A stretch of 64,000 nt of DNA from Inonotus obliquus (GCA_032164295.1 JAJHTX010000005.1:868001-932000), one strand, 5' to 3'; positions 1-9,712 are shown, counted from the stretch's first letter. Notes: generated from the sequence alone by a model not told the origin. Made by a program: numbers and translations.

Positions 1-65
1 AGGTCATGTCAATTAGCGCTCAAGACTGTCGTGCCTTCTACACCCATTGCAGATATATCAGATAG
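1..65 (+). pseudogene. C-terminal end of a DDE transposase, cut by the window edge
   Basis: The first 65 bases read in frame to a TAG stop and encode the same last residues (ending CRYIR) as the transposase on the opposite strand at 22034. It is therefore the 3' end of a second copy of that Tc1/mariner-IS630-like element, in opposite orientation. The catalytic part lies outside the window, so intactness cannot be judged. Similarity to the other copy continues for a short, diverging stretch past the stop and then fades. No terminal inverted repeat was recognised. Confidence 0.75.
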
Positions 66-186
66 TGTGTAGTTGTTTTTCTCTGTATTATGTATCTGGC
101 TCACGTACGTACAGATGATGCCAAGTAGGGACAGAGTTGAATCCGTTATTCTATGTACAGTTCCAAATGGCCACGTATGAACCCCT

Positions 187-1895
187 TTACCATCCACTCT
201 TTCTGTTGATTTGTTCGATGTCCTCTGATGCATAACGAATGATGCGATTTACAAGTCCGACGTTGAGCTTAACGTTGGCTTCACGCGCGAGGTCCTCTAT
301 GCCTTGTCGTTTCAAATCACCAACGTCATCAAGCCTGACTATGTCATTGCTTTCGAAAAGAGGAATGAGTGACTCATAGTCAAATCCATCATAGCCTCTT
401 TCCAAATCTTCAGAAAGGGATCGCAGCCAGTTTGGCGCCAATGGAAAATTCCTTGCCATATGCAGGCCAGGAGGCAGAGCATTGCATGGAAGCTCTTCGG
501 TTGCGGGATACATAGTTGTCATAGAATGTGTGATAGGCACAGTGGGTTTTGGGGTAATGTTCTCTGGCACGGCAGAGGGAGTCTGTTGTTTGCCTTTCTT
601 CCGGTCCAAAATCTTGAGAGACTCCGGTACTTCATATTCAGTAGCTCCAGGCATTCCTTTATGCTAAGAGCAATGTAGGTGAGAGAAGAACAACAGATAA
701 AAGGGTAGGTGGACTCACGATCATTTTTGCGTATTCAAGGAGGTCTGCATTGGTGTAAGGAATGTGGTTATTGGAATTTTTGATGCGACCGCAAAGAATT
801 CCGCCATGCTTGTCACATTTGAAATTTGTTGCAATCCTCCTGGAAATCTGCTCAATCTGGTGGTCATATTCAACCCGAGCACTCTGCAGCGCATCTCGAA
901 CTTGCTTTATCTCACCCCTCTTCTGAGTGGTTGCTTTACTAGATGCCTGTGAACAGCCATCAATAATTAACAGATGCCAGTAGATGATTGATAATACTAC
1001 CTGAGCCTGAGTTGCAACAATAAGGGTGATGTCTGGGTCGATATCCTTCTTCTTGAGGCACTTTTGTTCCTCTTGGTAATCCCGAATATGGTTAAAGAAC
1101 TTGTCTACCTCCATCTGAGAGTCTAGGAAATGGGGCACATATTTGTTCGTTCCGATCTTTCTGGACCATGACGTCGACTCGTAACTAAGCCCCTCAATGA
1201 TGCTCCGACCGCTGAGTTGGTCGATGACTGCATTGAGAAGGTCAACAAGGGTCATTCCGGAGTTGATTTCAAGGGAGCGCGATCCAGATCCATCAGACAA
1301 TTGGACATCAAGGTTAAAGATATCCTGCTTTGTCTCACGTTGGAGCGTTGATGTGACCAGACCCCATGTCTTCGCTCTTCCAAAGGACATGCTAGTATCT
1401 ATGTCAACATGATCTTCCAAGGTTGGCATTGTCTTAGCATTTCCCCATCTGGATATTGAGCAGTGTAAGATGAGACACACTGGAAAAGTCAAATACATTT
1501 TCTGGTTTAGTCTTATCGGGAGAGTCGGGGGTCTCGATGTATTCATCTGTGTCCTCATCTGGCACTTCTAGCCCAGATGCAAGTGCCACGTCGTAGATGG
1601 ACCTGTCTGCCACTTCATTACCCCTGTCTAAGCTTGCCTTGCAAGCCCTTTTGTTTGACTAGTGATCCTGATCAGATTTGAAGAGAATGATTTTGGTATA
1701 GATTCTCCATACCCTTCCTTTAGTTTTCCTCATTGTCACCTCACGAGCAGGGTTCGATGGTGGATCTGACTGCGCATTCTTGCAAGTGCAAGGATGACCT
1801 TGGGGGCGCTTGGTATTTGCTGCTGTTCTCCGAGCATCTTCGTGCTCCTCGGCTTCCTTGAGCTTGCCCGACTTTCTTGTTGCACGAGGGGGCAT
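187..1895 (-). CDS. Orphan multi-exon protein, function unknown
   Basis: Not recognised. At least four exons on the minus strand look coding: a basic start (MPPRATRKSGK, from 1895), an acidic linker near 1500-1600 (EDTDEYIETPDSPDK), a central domain between about 700 and 1430, and a C-terminal part from 187 to 650. One clear intron lies near 955-1010, with a GTAGTA donor and CACAG acceptor; removing it joins ATQAQ to ASSKATTQ. Another lies near 655-725. The central region has a Cys-His pair (CDKHGG..C), and the C-terminus ends in a helical segment rich in Asp/Glu/Leu. No membrane segment is visible. It sits between a transposase fragment and the retroelement stack, so it may be a lineage-specific or element-associated gene. 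Exon borders are approximate. Confidence 0.55.
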
Positions 1896-2884
1896 GTTGT
1901 GTAGAGGATGAAAAACCTTAAAAAAAATTCCGGGTCCTAGCCGACATGCACCGTGGCAGAACGATTACTTCATCTGTCTTGAGACCCAAGACCATGGCCA
2001 TAAACGATAATAGAGAGATGAGCAAAACCTGACAAACTGTCCTGTCCCGTTGAATGTGCGAGAACGCGGCCGGTATCAGAAGTACCGGACGAGGGGGGTA
2101 CGATTTAGATGCGTTGGGAGGGCCGGTACGTGGCGGTACTAAGTCGTACAGTCACAGACAAGTCGTCAAGAGAGAATAGTAGGGCCTGGCTGGATTGATG
2201 AGTACAGGAGGCTATAGGTGACCGCTCAAGAGGAGAGGTATCAGGAGGCGATCAATACCGAGACGAGTCCGTCAATACCGAGTCGTCTGGTGTCCGGTAT
2301 CACGGTAGAGAGAACGAAGCAGTAGAGAAGGCGAGCTGAGGAGGTGTTTCTGATGGGACTGGTCATGAGACGATAGACAAGGGCGACGAAGACGAGAACG
2401 ATGACTACCGGTGTCAGGCCAGGATATTGCCTGGACATAAACAATCGTAATATTGGCACGCTTTACACTATCGGAAGCAAGAACATAGTAGGACATCAGA
2501 AAGGATAAACAAGAAATATCGGACGTCGCAGTAACTCGTAATTCTGCACACAAGTTAGCAAATCGAAAGCCGATGGAAAGTGCCAAGCTTACTATCAAGC
2601 GTTGAGCACAACTCGTCTAGTAACAAGCACCGGTACCCACTCGACCCACTCCTCCTCGATCATGATAGTCGTCTCCACAAATACTCTTCGTGCTATTAAG
2701 CATAAAGATCGCAAAGTGTCGAGAAAGTAACTCACTGAATCGGGTTAGAGGAAGCGCGACGATACACAAAAGTCAGCCTGAGAAGTTCAGAAGCGTGGCA
2801 GAGCAGATGGTGAAGTCGTGCACGAAGTCGTGAAGGTGGCATTAGAACAAAGAATTGCAGAAAAGGAACTCGAGCGGCGATAGA

Positions 2885-3335
2885 TGTTACGCCTTGCACA
2901 GTCAGAGACGTCGATCAGAGGATCAGAGACGTCGACGAGCAAGAAGACGAGCTACCACTTAATCACAAGAGACCGGAGTCTGCGACGTAGGTGATAGTAC
3001 TAGATTTTAGCACGTCTATATAATACACGAGGGGGATACGACTTACCTGCGACGTAGGTGATAGTACTAGAACAAGAGAGTGAAGAGACGATCACTCTCT
3101 AGTCCAGCCTTATATACCCAGACGCCGCGGGAAAGCTTTACATAAACTGTACAGTATAAACAAAGACAAATAGAAACAAGGGAAGAAAGGGGAATGGCGG
3201 GATAAAGTTGTTATAGATTGTGATTAGCTAAGCCAGTAGGGATTAAGTAAGGAACGTGATTTAAAATGAAAGTAAATATGCGTCGACGAATAGAAAGAAT
3301 GGCCGTATGAGGAAAAGAGAAAAGACGTCGTAACA
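2885..3335 (-). repeat. 3' LTR of the chromovirus
   Basis: This is the 451-bp LTR downstream of pol on the minus strand. By eye it matches the other LTR (8922-9372) base for base, with the same TGTTACG start and CGTAACA end. The predicted RNA start equivalent lies at 3081. The pol stop codon abuts its inner edge. Confidence 0.95.
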
Positions 3336-6300
3336 TCACCCCCCTCTTAAGGTTGGGCGACCCGACCAACCATGGGTTCGATCCGGCTCCGTGTAACGAA
3401 AAATCGGTTTAAACGTCGAAAGACCTAGACGTGCGGCGAAGACTCGAGGGGCTCCTGGGTGTAGCTTATAGAAGTCATCGATAGCCTCGTTAGAATTTGG
3501 AACGAGGTTATCGCGGGGTTCCCAGGTAGTTTCATCGTAACCTTTCCAACGGACGAGGAATTGTAACTTTCCTCTATGTTCGCGTGAGTCTAGAATTTCT
3601 TCGACTTCGTATTCTTCTTCGCCGTCGATAAGTTCTGGTGGAGGTGGGGGTGGCTTCTTCTGTCCTTCAAACGATGGGTCGACGTACGGTTTAAGAAGTA
3701 CCTCGTTGAAGACGGAGTGTACCTTCTTCCACGTCTTTGGCAGCTTGAGTTTGTACGCTGCTGCGCCGACTTTCTCCATGACGTCGAAAGGACCGTACCA
3801 TTTATCCGCAAACTTCCGAGTTGGTCTGACCGTCGTAATGTTTCGTCCGTCTAACATAACCTTGTCTTCAACCTGATATTCAACGACATCGGCCGCCTGT
3901 CGATCGTGTGCTTTTTTCATAGCGTTGTTTGCCTTTTCAAGGTTCTCTTTTGCTTGAGAATGTGCCTCCTTGAGTTCTTTGGCAAACTCTTCCATTGACA
4001 GGTTTTTTGACGTTGTTTGAATCGTTCCTGGATTAAGGGGGTTAAGGCCCGTATTGACGAAGAAAGGAGACATTTTTGTCGACGAATGTTCCCGGTTGTT
4101 GTAGGCGAACTCCGCAAGCGCCAGCCATTCCGACCAATCCGACTGTCGATGATTGACGTACATCCTCAAGTACAGTTCGAGTTCTTGATTAACTCGCTCT
4201 GTTTGTCCGTCAGTTTGAGGATGATAGGCCGTCGATGGATTTCCTTCGATATGAAGGAGCTTGTAAAGCTCTTTCATGAAGTCGGCGTCGAATTGGGGAC
4301 CTCGATCATGGACGATCTTTTTGGGGAGTCCGTGTAACCTGAAGACGTGGTCCCTGTAGAGTCTTGCCGTTCCTTGAGCCGTTATCTTCGTCGTCGTCGG
4401 AATCGCATGTATTTGCTTTGAAAACTTGTCGACGATGACGCAGATCGCGTTGTAACCATTTGACTCAGGAAGTTCACCGATGAAATCGACCGATATCATT
4501 TGCCATGGGCCTTCAGGGATGTCGTGCGGATGTAAGGTACGTCGTTTCGGTTGTCTAGACGGTTTAGTTCTTTGGCAAACGTCGCAGCCCTTGACATATT
4601 TGACAACGTCTTGGATTAATCCAGGCCACCAGTATTTCTGACCGATGGATTTCCAAGTCTTGGTCTGACCTGGGTGTCCTGCTAACGGCGAGTCGTGGTA
4701 TTCCTTTAAGACGTCTTCGATCAATTCGATCGGTACGACAAGTCGGCCATCCATCCTGGGCTCCAGTCCTTCACCGGCATCCTTGATCCGTTGTTCCAAC
4801 ATTGTCCGCGTCGTTTCTACGACAGCCCTAGCCTTAAACCATTCGTCCTTCAACAGCATCAGCCCCTGGTTGTCCTCCTTCCCTTCGTCGTAGTCATACC
4901 GACGGGAGAGAGCGTCTGCCTTTGTCATGGTTGTACCCGGTTTGTGAACGAACATAAGATCGAATTCCGACAAAAACAAGGACCAACGAGCTTGTCGACG
5001 GTTTAGATCTTGCGGCTTCCTAAAGTACGTCAGGTTCGCATGATCTGTCCAAAGTTCGACGGGGTGTTTGGCGCCTAGGAGGTACTGCCTCCATTCCGTC
5101 AATGCTTGGACGACTGCAAGAAGCTCTTTGTCGTAGATCTGGTAATTTCGTTCGGCTGGCGACAACGTTTGGGACCTGTAGGCGATTACCCTCCACACGC
5201 TCTCCTGCTTCTGGAGTAAGACACCTCCAGTCGCAAAGTCCGATGCGTCGGTTTCTACTCGGAACGGGTCGTCGTCGTTTGGGATCGCTAGGACGGGAGC
5301 GCTGGTCAACCTTTGTTTGATTTCCTCAAAGGCTGCCTGTTCCTGTGGAGTCCATTCCCATGCGACGTCTCCAGTTAGACGAGTAAGCGGCTTGATGACA
5401 GCACTGTAACCTTTGACGAATCGTCGAAGCCAATTGCCGAGCCCAAGAAACTGTTGTAGCTGTTTCTTGTTCTTTGGAACGGGCCATTCGGCGACTGCGT
5501 CGATCTTTGTAGGATCCATGCGTACCTCACCATTACCGAGGATGTATCCGAGGAACTTCACCGTTGACACTTCGAACTCGCACTTCGTCGATTTCAGATA
5601 CAGCTTATGCTCCCTCAGCACGCTGAGTACCTGTTTGACTAGTCGTCGGTGTTCTTCGACATTTTCCGAGAAGATGAGGATATCGTCGAGGTAAATGACT
5701 ATCTTTCCTTGTCCGATCAGGTCTCTGAAGATGTGATTGACGAACGTCTGGAAGGTGGCCGGCGCGTTGCACAGGCCAAAGAACATGACGGTGGGTTCGA
5801 AAAGTCCCTCGTTCGTTCTAAAGGCCGCCTTCCATTCGTCACCTTCTCTGATGCGGATATTATAGTATCCCCATCTGACGTCGAGTTTCGAAATAACCTT
5901 AGCCGTTTTGACCTTATCAACAAGTTCACCAATGAGTGGTAGAGGATATTTGTTTTTAATCGTTCCTTCGTTGAGCTTCCTGTAATCTTGGATAGCTCTT
6001 AACGAACCATCGGCTTTCTTGATGAAGAAGAAAGGGGATGACATGGGAGACGATGATTCACGTATACGTCCTGACTTGAGATTTTCGTCGATGAAAGCCC
6101 GTAGTTCTTCGCGTTCCTTCACACTCAAGGGGTAGACCTTACAATCGGACGGTTTAAAGTCCGGTTTCAGGTCGATGACGTGGTCCCACACTCTATGCTC
6201 TGGTAGCCGCTCAAAGTTTTCTTCGCTGAAAACGTCGTAGTACTCCCTTAAATACGGTAACTCCGACGATGGTCTTCGCTGAGGGATGATGTAACGGGCC

Positions 6301-6980
6301 TTAGGAACATCGTGCTGTTTGCAAGACGTCGGGCATTTGTCGAAGTTGATGTGTCCACACCTCCAATCAATCGACGGGTTGTGTTTGCTCAACCACGAAT
6401 AACCCAGGAATAGATTCGACGTCGAGATCGTAAGAACGGGTAGGCGTACCCTTTCCTCATGATTCTCAATTCGGAGGTTTAGCTCGACGTATTGCGTCAT
6501 CTTGCCTCCTTCATTTGGTGTTCCATCAGCATTCATGACGTTCGTCGCAGTCGGGAGTTTCAGCGTCGGGATTTGGTATCTTTCAACAAAACCTGCATCG
6601 ATATACGAGTCTGTACAACCCGAGTCTATCAACGCATGAGCATCTAATACTCTTCCATCATCCAGGATTATGTCGACGTAAAGATCCAGCTCGTCTCGAG
6701 CTTTTGCCGGGGTTTCCTTATTTATCTTTCGGACGACCGGGCCTTTGACGAGTTCGTCGAGGAGAAGCTCAAAGTCATCATTGTCGGATTCATTTTCTTC
6801 AAACGGTTCGCTTTCGATCTGATTTTTTAATTCGCCAATTTTATTTGCAGACGTCGCATCTAATAATTGTACATTTGACGAATTATAATTTACAGGGGAT
6901 CGAAGTGAAGAGTTTGAGAAACCTAAGCCAGTGACACCGACGTCATCTACTGGCTGATCGAAAAATCCTCGTCGTCGGGA
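3336..6980 (-). CDS. pol: Chromovirus pol polyprotein (PR-RT-RH-IN-chromodomain)
   Basis: The frame opens at 6980 and runs about 1214 codons to a TGA touching the LTR. It overlaps the end of gag by 34 nt in the -1 frame, so expression probably needs a -1 ribosomal frameshift; a U run (GAUUUUUC in gag codons near 6962-6967) is a candidate site. Domains in order: protease with IDSGCTDSYI (near 6630); reverse transcriptase with the polymerase core YLDD (near 5685-5700); RNase H (DASDFATGG, then YDKELLAVV); integrase with an HHCC zinc domain (HPGQ...CDVCQR), VDFIGEL and DRGPQF for the catalytic aspartates and a downstream glutamate; a GPY/F-like WYGPF segment; and a C-terminal chromodomain (YEVEEIL...FLVRWKGY..TTWEP). 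All key residues are present. Ordinary starts such as the Met at 6632 would lose protease context, so it is not independently initiated. Confidence 0.93.
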   Translation of the reverse strand, partial: SRRRGFFDQPVDDVGVTGLGFSNSSLRSPVNYNSSNVQLLDATSANKIGELKNQIESEPFEENESDNDDFELLLDELVKGPVVRKINKETPAKARDELDLYVDIILDDGRVLDAHALIDSGCTDSYIDAGFVERYQIPTLKLPTATNVMNADGTPNEGGKMTQYVELNLRIENHEERVRLPVLTISTSNLFLGYSWLSKHNPSIDWRCGHINFDKCPTSCKQHDVPKARYIIPQRRPSSELPYLREYYDVFSEENFERLPEHRVWDHVIDLKPDFKPSDCKVYPLSVKEREELRAFIDENLKSGRIRESSSPMSSPFFFIKKADGSLRAIQDYRKLNEGTIKNKYPLPLIGELVDKVKTAKVISKLDVRWGYYNIRIREGDEWKAAFRTNEGLFEPTVMFFGLCNAPATFQTFVNHIFRDLIGQGKIVIYLDDILIFSENVEEHRRLVKQVLSVLREHKLYLKSTKCEFEVSTVKFLGYILGNGEVRMDPTKIDAVAEWPVPKNKKQLQQFLGLGNWLRRFVKGYSAVIKPLTRLTGDVAWEWTPQEQAAFEEIKQRLTSAPVLAIPNDDDPFRVETDASDFATGGVLLQKQESVWRVIAYRSQTLSPAERNYQIYDKELLAVVQALTEWRQYLLGAKHPVELWTDHANLTYFRKPQDLNRRQARWSLFLSEFDLMFVHKPGTTMTKADALSRRYDYDEGKEDNQGLMLLKDEWFKARAVVETTRTMLEQRIKDAGEGLEPRMDGRLVVPIELIEDVLKEYHDSPLAGHPGQTKTWKSIGQKYWWPGLIQDVVKYVKGCDVCQRTKPSRQPKRRTLHPHDIPEGPWQMISVDFIGELPESNGYNAICVIVDKFSKQIHAIPTTTKITAQGTARLYRDHVFRLHGLPKKIVHDRGPQFDADFMKELYKLLHIEGNPSTAYHPQTDGQTERVNQELELYLRMYVNHRQSDWSEWLALAEFAYNNREHSSTKMSPFFVNTGLNPLNPGTIQTTSKNLSMEEFAKELKEAHSQAKENLEKANNAMKKAHDRQAADVVEYQVEDKVMLDGRNITTVRPTRKFADKWYGPFDVMEKVGAAAYKLKLPKTWKKVHSVFNEVLLKPYVDPSFEGQKKPPPPPPELIDGEEEYEVEEILDSREHRGKLQFLVRWKGYDETTWEPRDNLVPNSNEAIDDFYKLHPGAPRVFAARLGLSTFKPIFRYTEPDRTHGWSGRPTLRGG
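3339..3348 (-). other. Polypurine tract overlapping the last pol codons
   Basis: On the minus strand a 10-base all-purine run (AAGAGGGGGG) is followed directly by the pol stop TGA and then the LTR start TGTTACG. It is the expected plus-strand primer site. It encodes the final residues of pol, so coding and priming are superimposed. Confidence 0.85.
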
Positions 6981-8194
6981 TTACTTTCATCGACAACTTC
7001 TTCTTCTTGCAATCGACGAGCAGCTGCTGCCCTTGCCGCTTCCACGTCAGCGTCCGCGAACAAAACCTCACGAAGCAGTTCCTTCGCCTGCTCGGATAAT
7101 TCGGCGACGACCGCACGAACTTGTTGTTTGGTCGTCGGTGTCGGACAATTTGCGGAGATGTGGCCTTGTTTGCCACACTGGAAACACCTTCCTTCGCGAC
7201 GAAGCCGTCGAAGGATGTCCTGCATCGGTTCGCCTTGGCCCCCGAAGGTAATTCCCGTCGCATCCTTTTTGTCGCCGCGCGAAGGATCGAACAGGGCCGG
7301 CTGTTGTGGTGCTGGCGGGTGGACTTGTCGACGCGGTAGTGGTTGCGTCGGTGTCTTCTGGTTACGCAGTTGACGAACTTCGCGCTCGTTCGCGTCAAAC
7401 ACGATGGCGTACCCTTTCATCATGTCATAATTCGTCGGCTTCGTCGGGAGACGAATGATCGCCGTCGCTACCTCCTCACGAAGAGCCTTCTTCAGCTGCG
7501 GAAGCACGACATTGACGTCCGTCGTTTTGACTCCTGCTTGACTCATTGCAATCTCGAAATTGGCGAGGAAGACACCGGCGTCGGCGTTTCCTTGGCGCAT
7601 CTCCGTCCACCGAGTGTACGCTCGGTCCTTCTCGCCAGGGTCCTTAAAGGACTGGTCGATCTTTTCAAGGAACTTCTTAAAGGTGTCGACAATCGTTATC
7701 GCACCCTGGTCATTCGTTATTCCGTCGTAGTAGTTTTGAGCCCACGTCGATGCTGTGCCTTCCTTCATGTACGACAGCACGAAGGAGATCTTCTTCTTGT
7801 CGTTGACGAAGATCGAGCCAGTATCGTCGGCGCTAATGTACGCCAAACATTCTCGACGGAATCGGAGGTAGTCTTTGCCTCCAGCGAAAGGCGTCGGCGG
7901 TGCGATCCCAAGATCTTTCATCGTCGACTGTTTAGGCGCTTGTCTCTGTTGAGCAGACATCGCCGCCGCGACTAGAGCGGCGAAGTCCTGGATTTGTTCG
8001 GCGGTGAGGGATGACATCGTCGTTCGAGGGTTCGACGAAGTTCGTGTCAGTCCAAAGGCAGTCGACGTCGAAGGTAGAGACGGCGACGAGAGAGTGGGAG
8101 ATCGAGGCGGTGGTGTGGGGGCAGCTGTCGGTGGTGACGGATTTCTCGGCTTCCACCTGAAAGTCTTTGTGTGTTCGTCGTTATCCCACGACAC
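6947..8194 (-). CDS. gag: Chromovirus Gag with CCHC zinc knuckle
   Basis: This 415-residue capsid/nucleocapsid protein is the structural protein of the retrotransposon particle. A Pro/Ser-rich N-terminus (residues 15-60) is followed by a helical capsid-type domain (about 65-280, including a W..NYYDGI segment) and one zinc knuckle near residue 340 (CFQCGKQGHISANC, C-X2-C-X4-H-X4-C). The C-terminus is Ala/Glu-rich and ends in acidic residues. The Met at 8194 is followed by a long uninterrupted frame; a second Met within the Pro-rich part is possible. The last 34 nt overlap pol. Confidence 0.9.
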   Translation of the reverse strand: MSWDNDEHTKTFRWKPRNPSPPTAAPTPPPRSPTLSSPSLPSTSTAFGLTRTSSNPRTTMSSLTAEQIQDFAALVAAAMSAQQRQAPKQSTMKDLGIAPPTPFAGGKDYLRFRRECLAYISADDTGSIFVNDKKKISFVLSYMKEGTASTWAQNYYDGITNDQGAITIVDTFKKFLEKIDQSFKDPGEKDRAYTRWTEMRQGNADAGVFLANFEIAMSQAGVKTTDVNVVLPQLKKALREEVATAIIRLPTKPTNYDMMKGYAIVFDANEREVRQLRNQKTPTQPLPRRQVHPPAPQQPALFDPSRGDKKDATGITFGGQGEPMQDILRRLRREGRCFQCGKQGHISANCPTPTTKQQVRAVVAELSEQAKELLREVLFADADVEAARAAAARRLQEEEVVDESNPDDEDFSISQ

Positions 8195-8921
8195 CCAAGA
8201 CTTGCTAGTCGGCGACCACCAGGATTCGAACTTATTGCCTAGTTTGTCGGTGACTGTAACGTTGTCCTGCTCGTCGACGACGGAGTTGGAGGGGAGCGCC
8301 GCTAACTGCTCTTGTGTTAAAGGCAGTTTGTCAATGTCGGCGGGTTAGAGGCGTCCACAACTCGTAGATGCGGACGGTCGGTACCCAGGTAATGAGCGCG
8401 CGATGGAAGTGACCGACGACCTCAAAATAGGCTCCGACTTCGAAAGGAACAAGATGATCGTTATCGTCGAGGTAATAACCGACGATCGCGTAGGTGGGGT
8501 AACACTCGAGAAACCCGATATACTCACGGAGGGAACGTGGTACACCGGACATGTAACGTCGATCGACTCGACGCTCAGATAGCACGTGAACTCTCACGTC
8601 GTCTCAGGGGGTTCAGCAACACTTCGACAAACAACTTTCCAACGAAACGTATCCGCAAGACACTACTGGGCTTTCTTGTCGCAAGCGACAACCGACGGTA
8701 GCGTTGTCAGAGAGAGGTGTCTAAGTCAAACGTCGAGCAAGGACGTGGGACGACACTTCACCAACAATAGGTATACGATCGTCTCAGGAGTCTGACAACT
8801 ATCCACTGACCAACGTCGACAACGAGAGAAACAGAGGTGGAACGGAGGATGTCAGAGACACGTACGAGTTTGTTGTTTTAACGTCGACAACAACGACACG
8901 AGTTAAGAGACTCTCTTGTTA
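8195..8921 (-). other. Untranslated leader between 5' LTR and gag
   Basis: About 730 bases lie between the LTR and the chosen gag start. Short open frames here (for example 8331-8597) have no recognisable domain and no good coding bias. The stretch begins with the primer site (8910-8920) and probably carries packaging signals. Confidence 0.6.
8910..8920 (-). other. Self-primer binding site (11 nt)
   Basis: One base after the 5' LTR the minus strand reads AACAAGAGAGT. This is the exact reverse complement of ACTCTCTTGTT (9118 down to 9108) inside the same LTR, about 30 bases downstream of a TATA box. Pairing stops at both edges, giving exactly 11 bp. It does not look like the usual TGG-starting match to a tRNA 3' end. 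Known family parallel: Tf1 primes reverse transcription from the 5' end of its own RNA with an 11-nt pairing. Confidence 0.8.
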
Positions 8922-9016
8922 TGTTACGCCTTGCACAGTCAGAGACGTCGATCAGAGGATCAGAGACGTCGACGAGCAAGAAGACGAGCTACCACTTAAT
9001 CACAAGAGACCGGAGT

Positions 9017-9083
9017 CTGCGACGTAGGTGATAGTACTAGATTTTAGCACGTCTATATAATACACGAGGGGGATACGACTTAC
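9017..9083 (-). other. Intron-like cassette inside the LTR, bounded by direct repeats
   Basis: On the minus strand GCAG|GTAAGT (edge at 9083) and CGCAG|ACTCC (edge at 9017) delimit 67 nt with a CTAAAA branch-like word. A 25-bp direct repeat sits at 9017-9041 and 9084-9108, so removal would delete exactly one repeat period. The diverged LTR at 63799-63866 keeps the same architecture with donor GTATGT and acceptor TTGCAG. Splicing itself is inferred. Confidence 0.5.
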
Positions 9084-9146
9084 CTGCGACGTAGGTGATA
9101 GTACTAGAACAAGAGAGTGAAGAGACGATCACTCTCTAGTCCAGCC

Positions 9147-9153
9147 TTATATA
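9147..9153 (-). promoter_or_regulatory. LTR TATA box
   Basis: TATATAA on the minus strand, about 30 bases upstream of the predicted RNA start at 9118. The same box at the same spacing occurs in the diverged LTR near 63929-63935, which supports it as the real promoter. The 3' LTR carries the same motif at the matching position. Confidence 0.75.
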
Positions 9154-9544
9154 CCCAGACGCCGCGGGAAAGCTTTACATAAACTGTACAGTATAAACAA
9201 AGACAAATAGAAACAAGGGAAGAAAGGGGAATGGCGGGATAAAGTTGTTATAGATTGTGATTAGCTAAGCCAGTAGGGATTAAGTAAGGAACGTGATTTA
9301 AAATGAAAGTAAATATGCGTCGACGAATAGAAAGAATGGCCGTATGAGGAAAAGAGAAAAGACGTCGTAACAATAGATAAACAAACCATTCTTTATATGG
9401 TCACGATCTAGAAGCAGAAATGAAGGTTCAAGAACCACCGGTTGCACCATTCATTTGGTCTTATCTGAGAAGCCATCCGATACATCGCTCTGGAAAAACC
9501 AAAGACCACAGTCCAGATACCAAAAACCAAATAAGCCCAAACTG

Positions 9545-9712
9545 GGTAATCGGTTATATCATCCATCAGGTCATCGATTATATCATCCATCAAGTAATCG
9601 ATTATATCATTCATTAGGTCATCGATTATCTCATCTATCAAGTAATCGATTATATCATCCATCAGGTCATTCATCAAGTCATCGATTAGATCATCGATCA
9701 GGTCATCACCTT
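9545..9712. repeat. Tandem repeat, 24-bp unit with 12-bp half units
   Basis: About six degenerate copies of a 24-base unit built on ATCGATTATATCATCCATCA, alternating AAGTA and AGGTC joints, with one 12-base half copy. It is AT-rich and lies inside element X. It creates an artificial repetitive open frame on both strands (DDLMDDIID-type translation) that is not a gene. Confidence 0.85.

Larger units (their letters stand above)
2885..9372 (-). mobile_element. Young Ty3/Gypsy chromovirus, complete with two LTRs
   Basis: A 6488-bp LTR retrotransposon bounded by two 451-bp LTRs that look identical by eye. They begin TGTTACG and end CGTAACA (7-bp inverted ends), and the element is flanked by a 5-bp target duplication ATAGA (2880-2884 and 9373-9377). 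The order on the minus strand is 5' LTR, primer site, gag (CCHC knuckle), pol (protease, RT, RNase H, integrase, chromodomain), polypurine tract, 3' LTR. The chromodomain places it among chromoviruses, and an 11-nt self-complementary primer site links it to the Tf1/sushi type. Both frames are open. Identical LTRs and intact frames imply recent insertion and probable competence. Confidence 0.95.
8922..9372 (-). repeat. 5' LTR of the chromovirus
   Basis: This 451-bp LTR drives transcription to the left. It contains the TATA box, the predicted start at 9118, the self-priming complement and the intron-like cassette. It ends at 9372 just before the target duplication ATAGA. Confidence 0.95.

Noticed and set aside
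4017..5942. Plus-strand frames inside pol
   Set aside because: Shadows of the chromovirus pol gene on the other strand with no independent support.
7343..7975. 210-codon plus-strand frame opposite gag
   Set aside because: Arg/Val-rich antisense shadow of gag; no domain seen.
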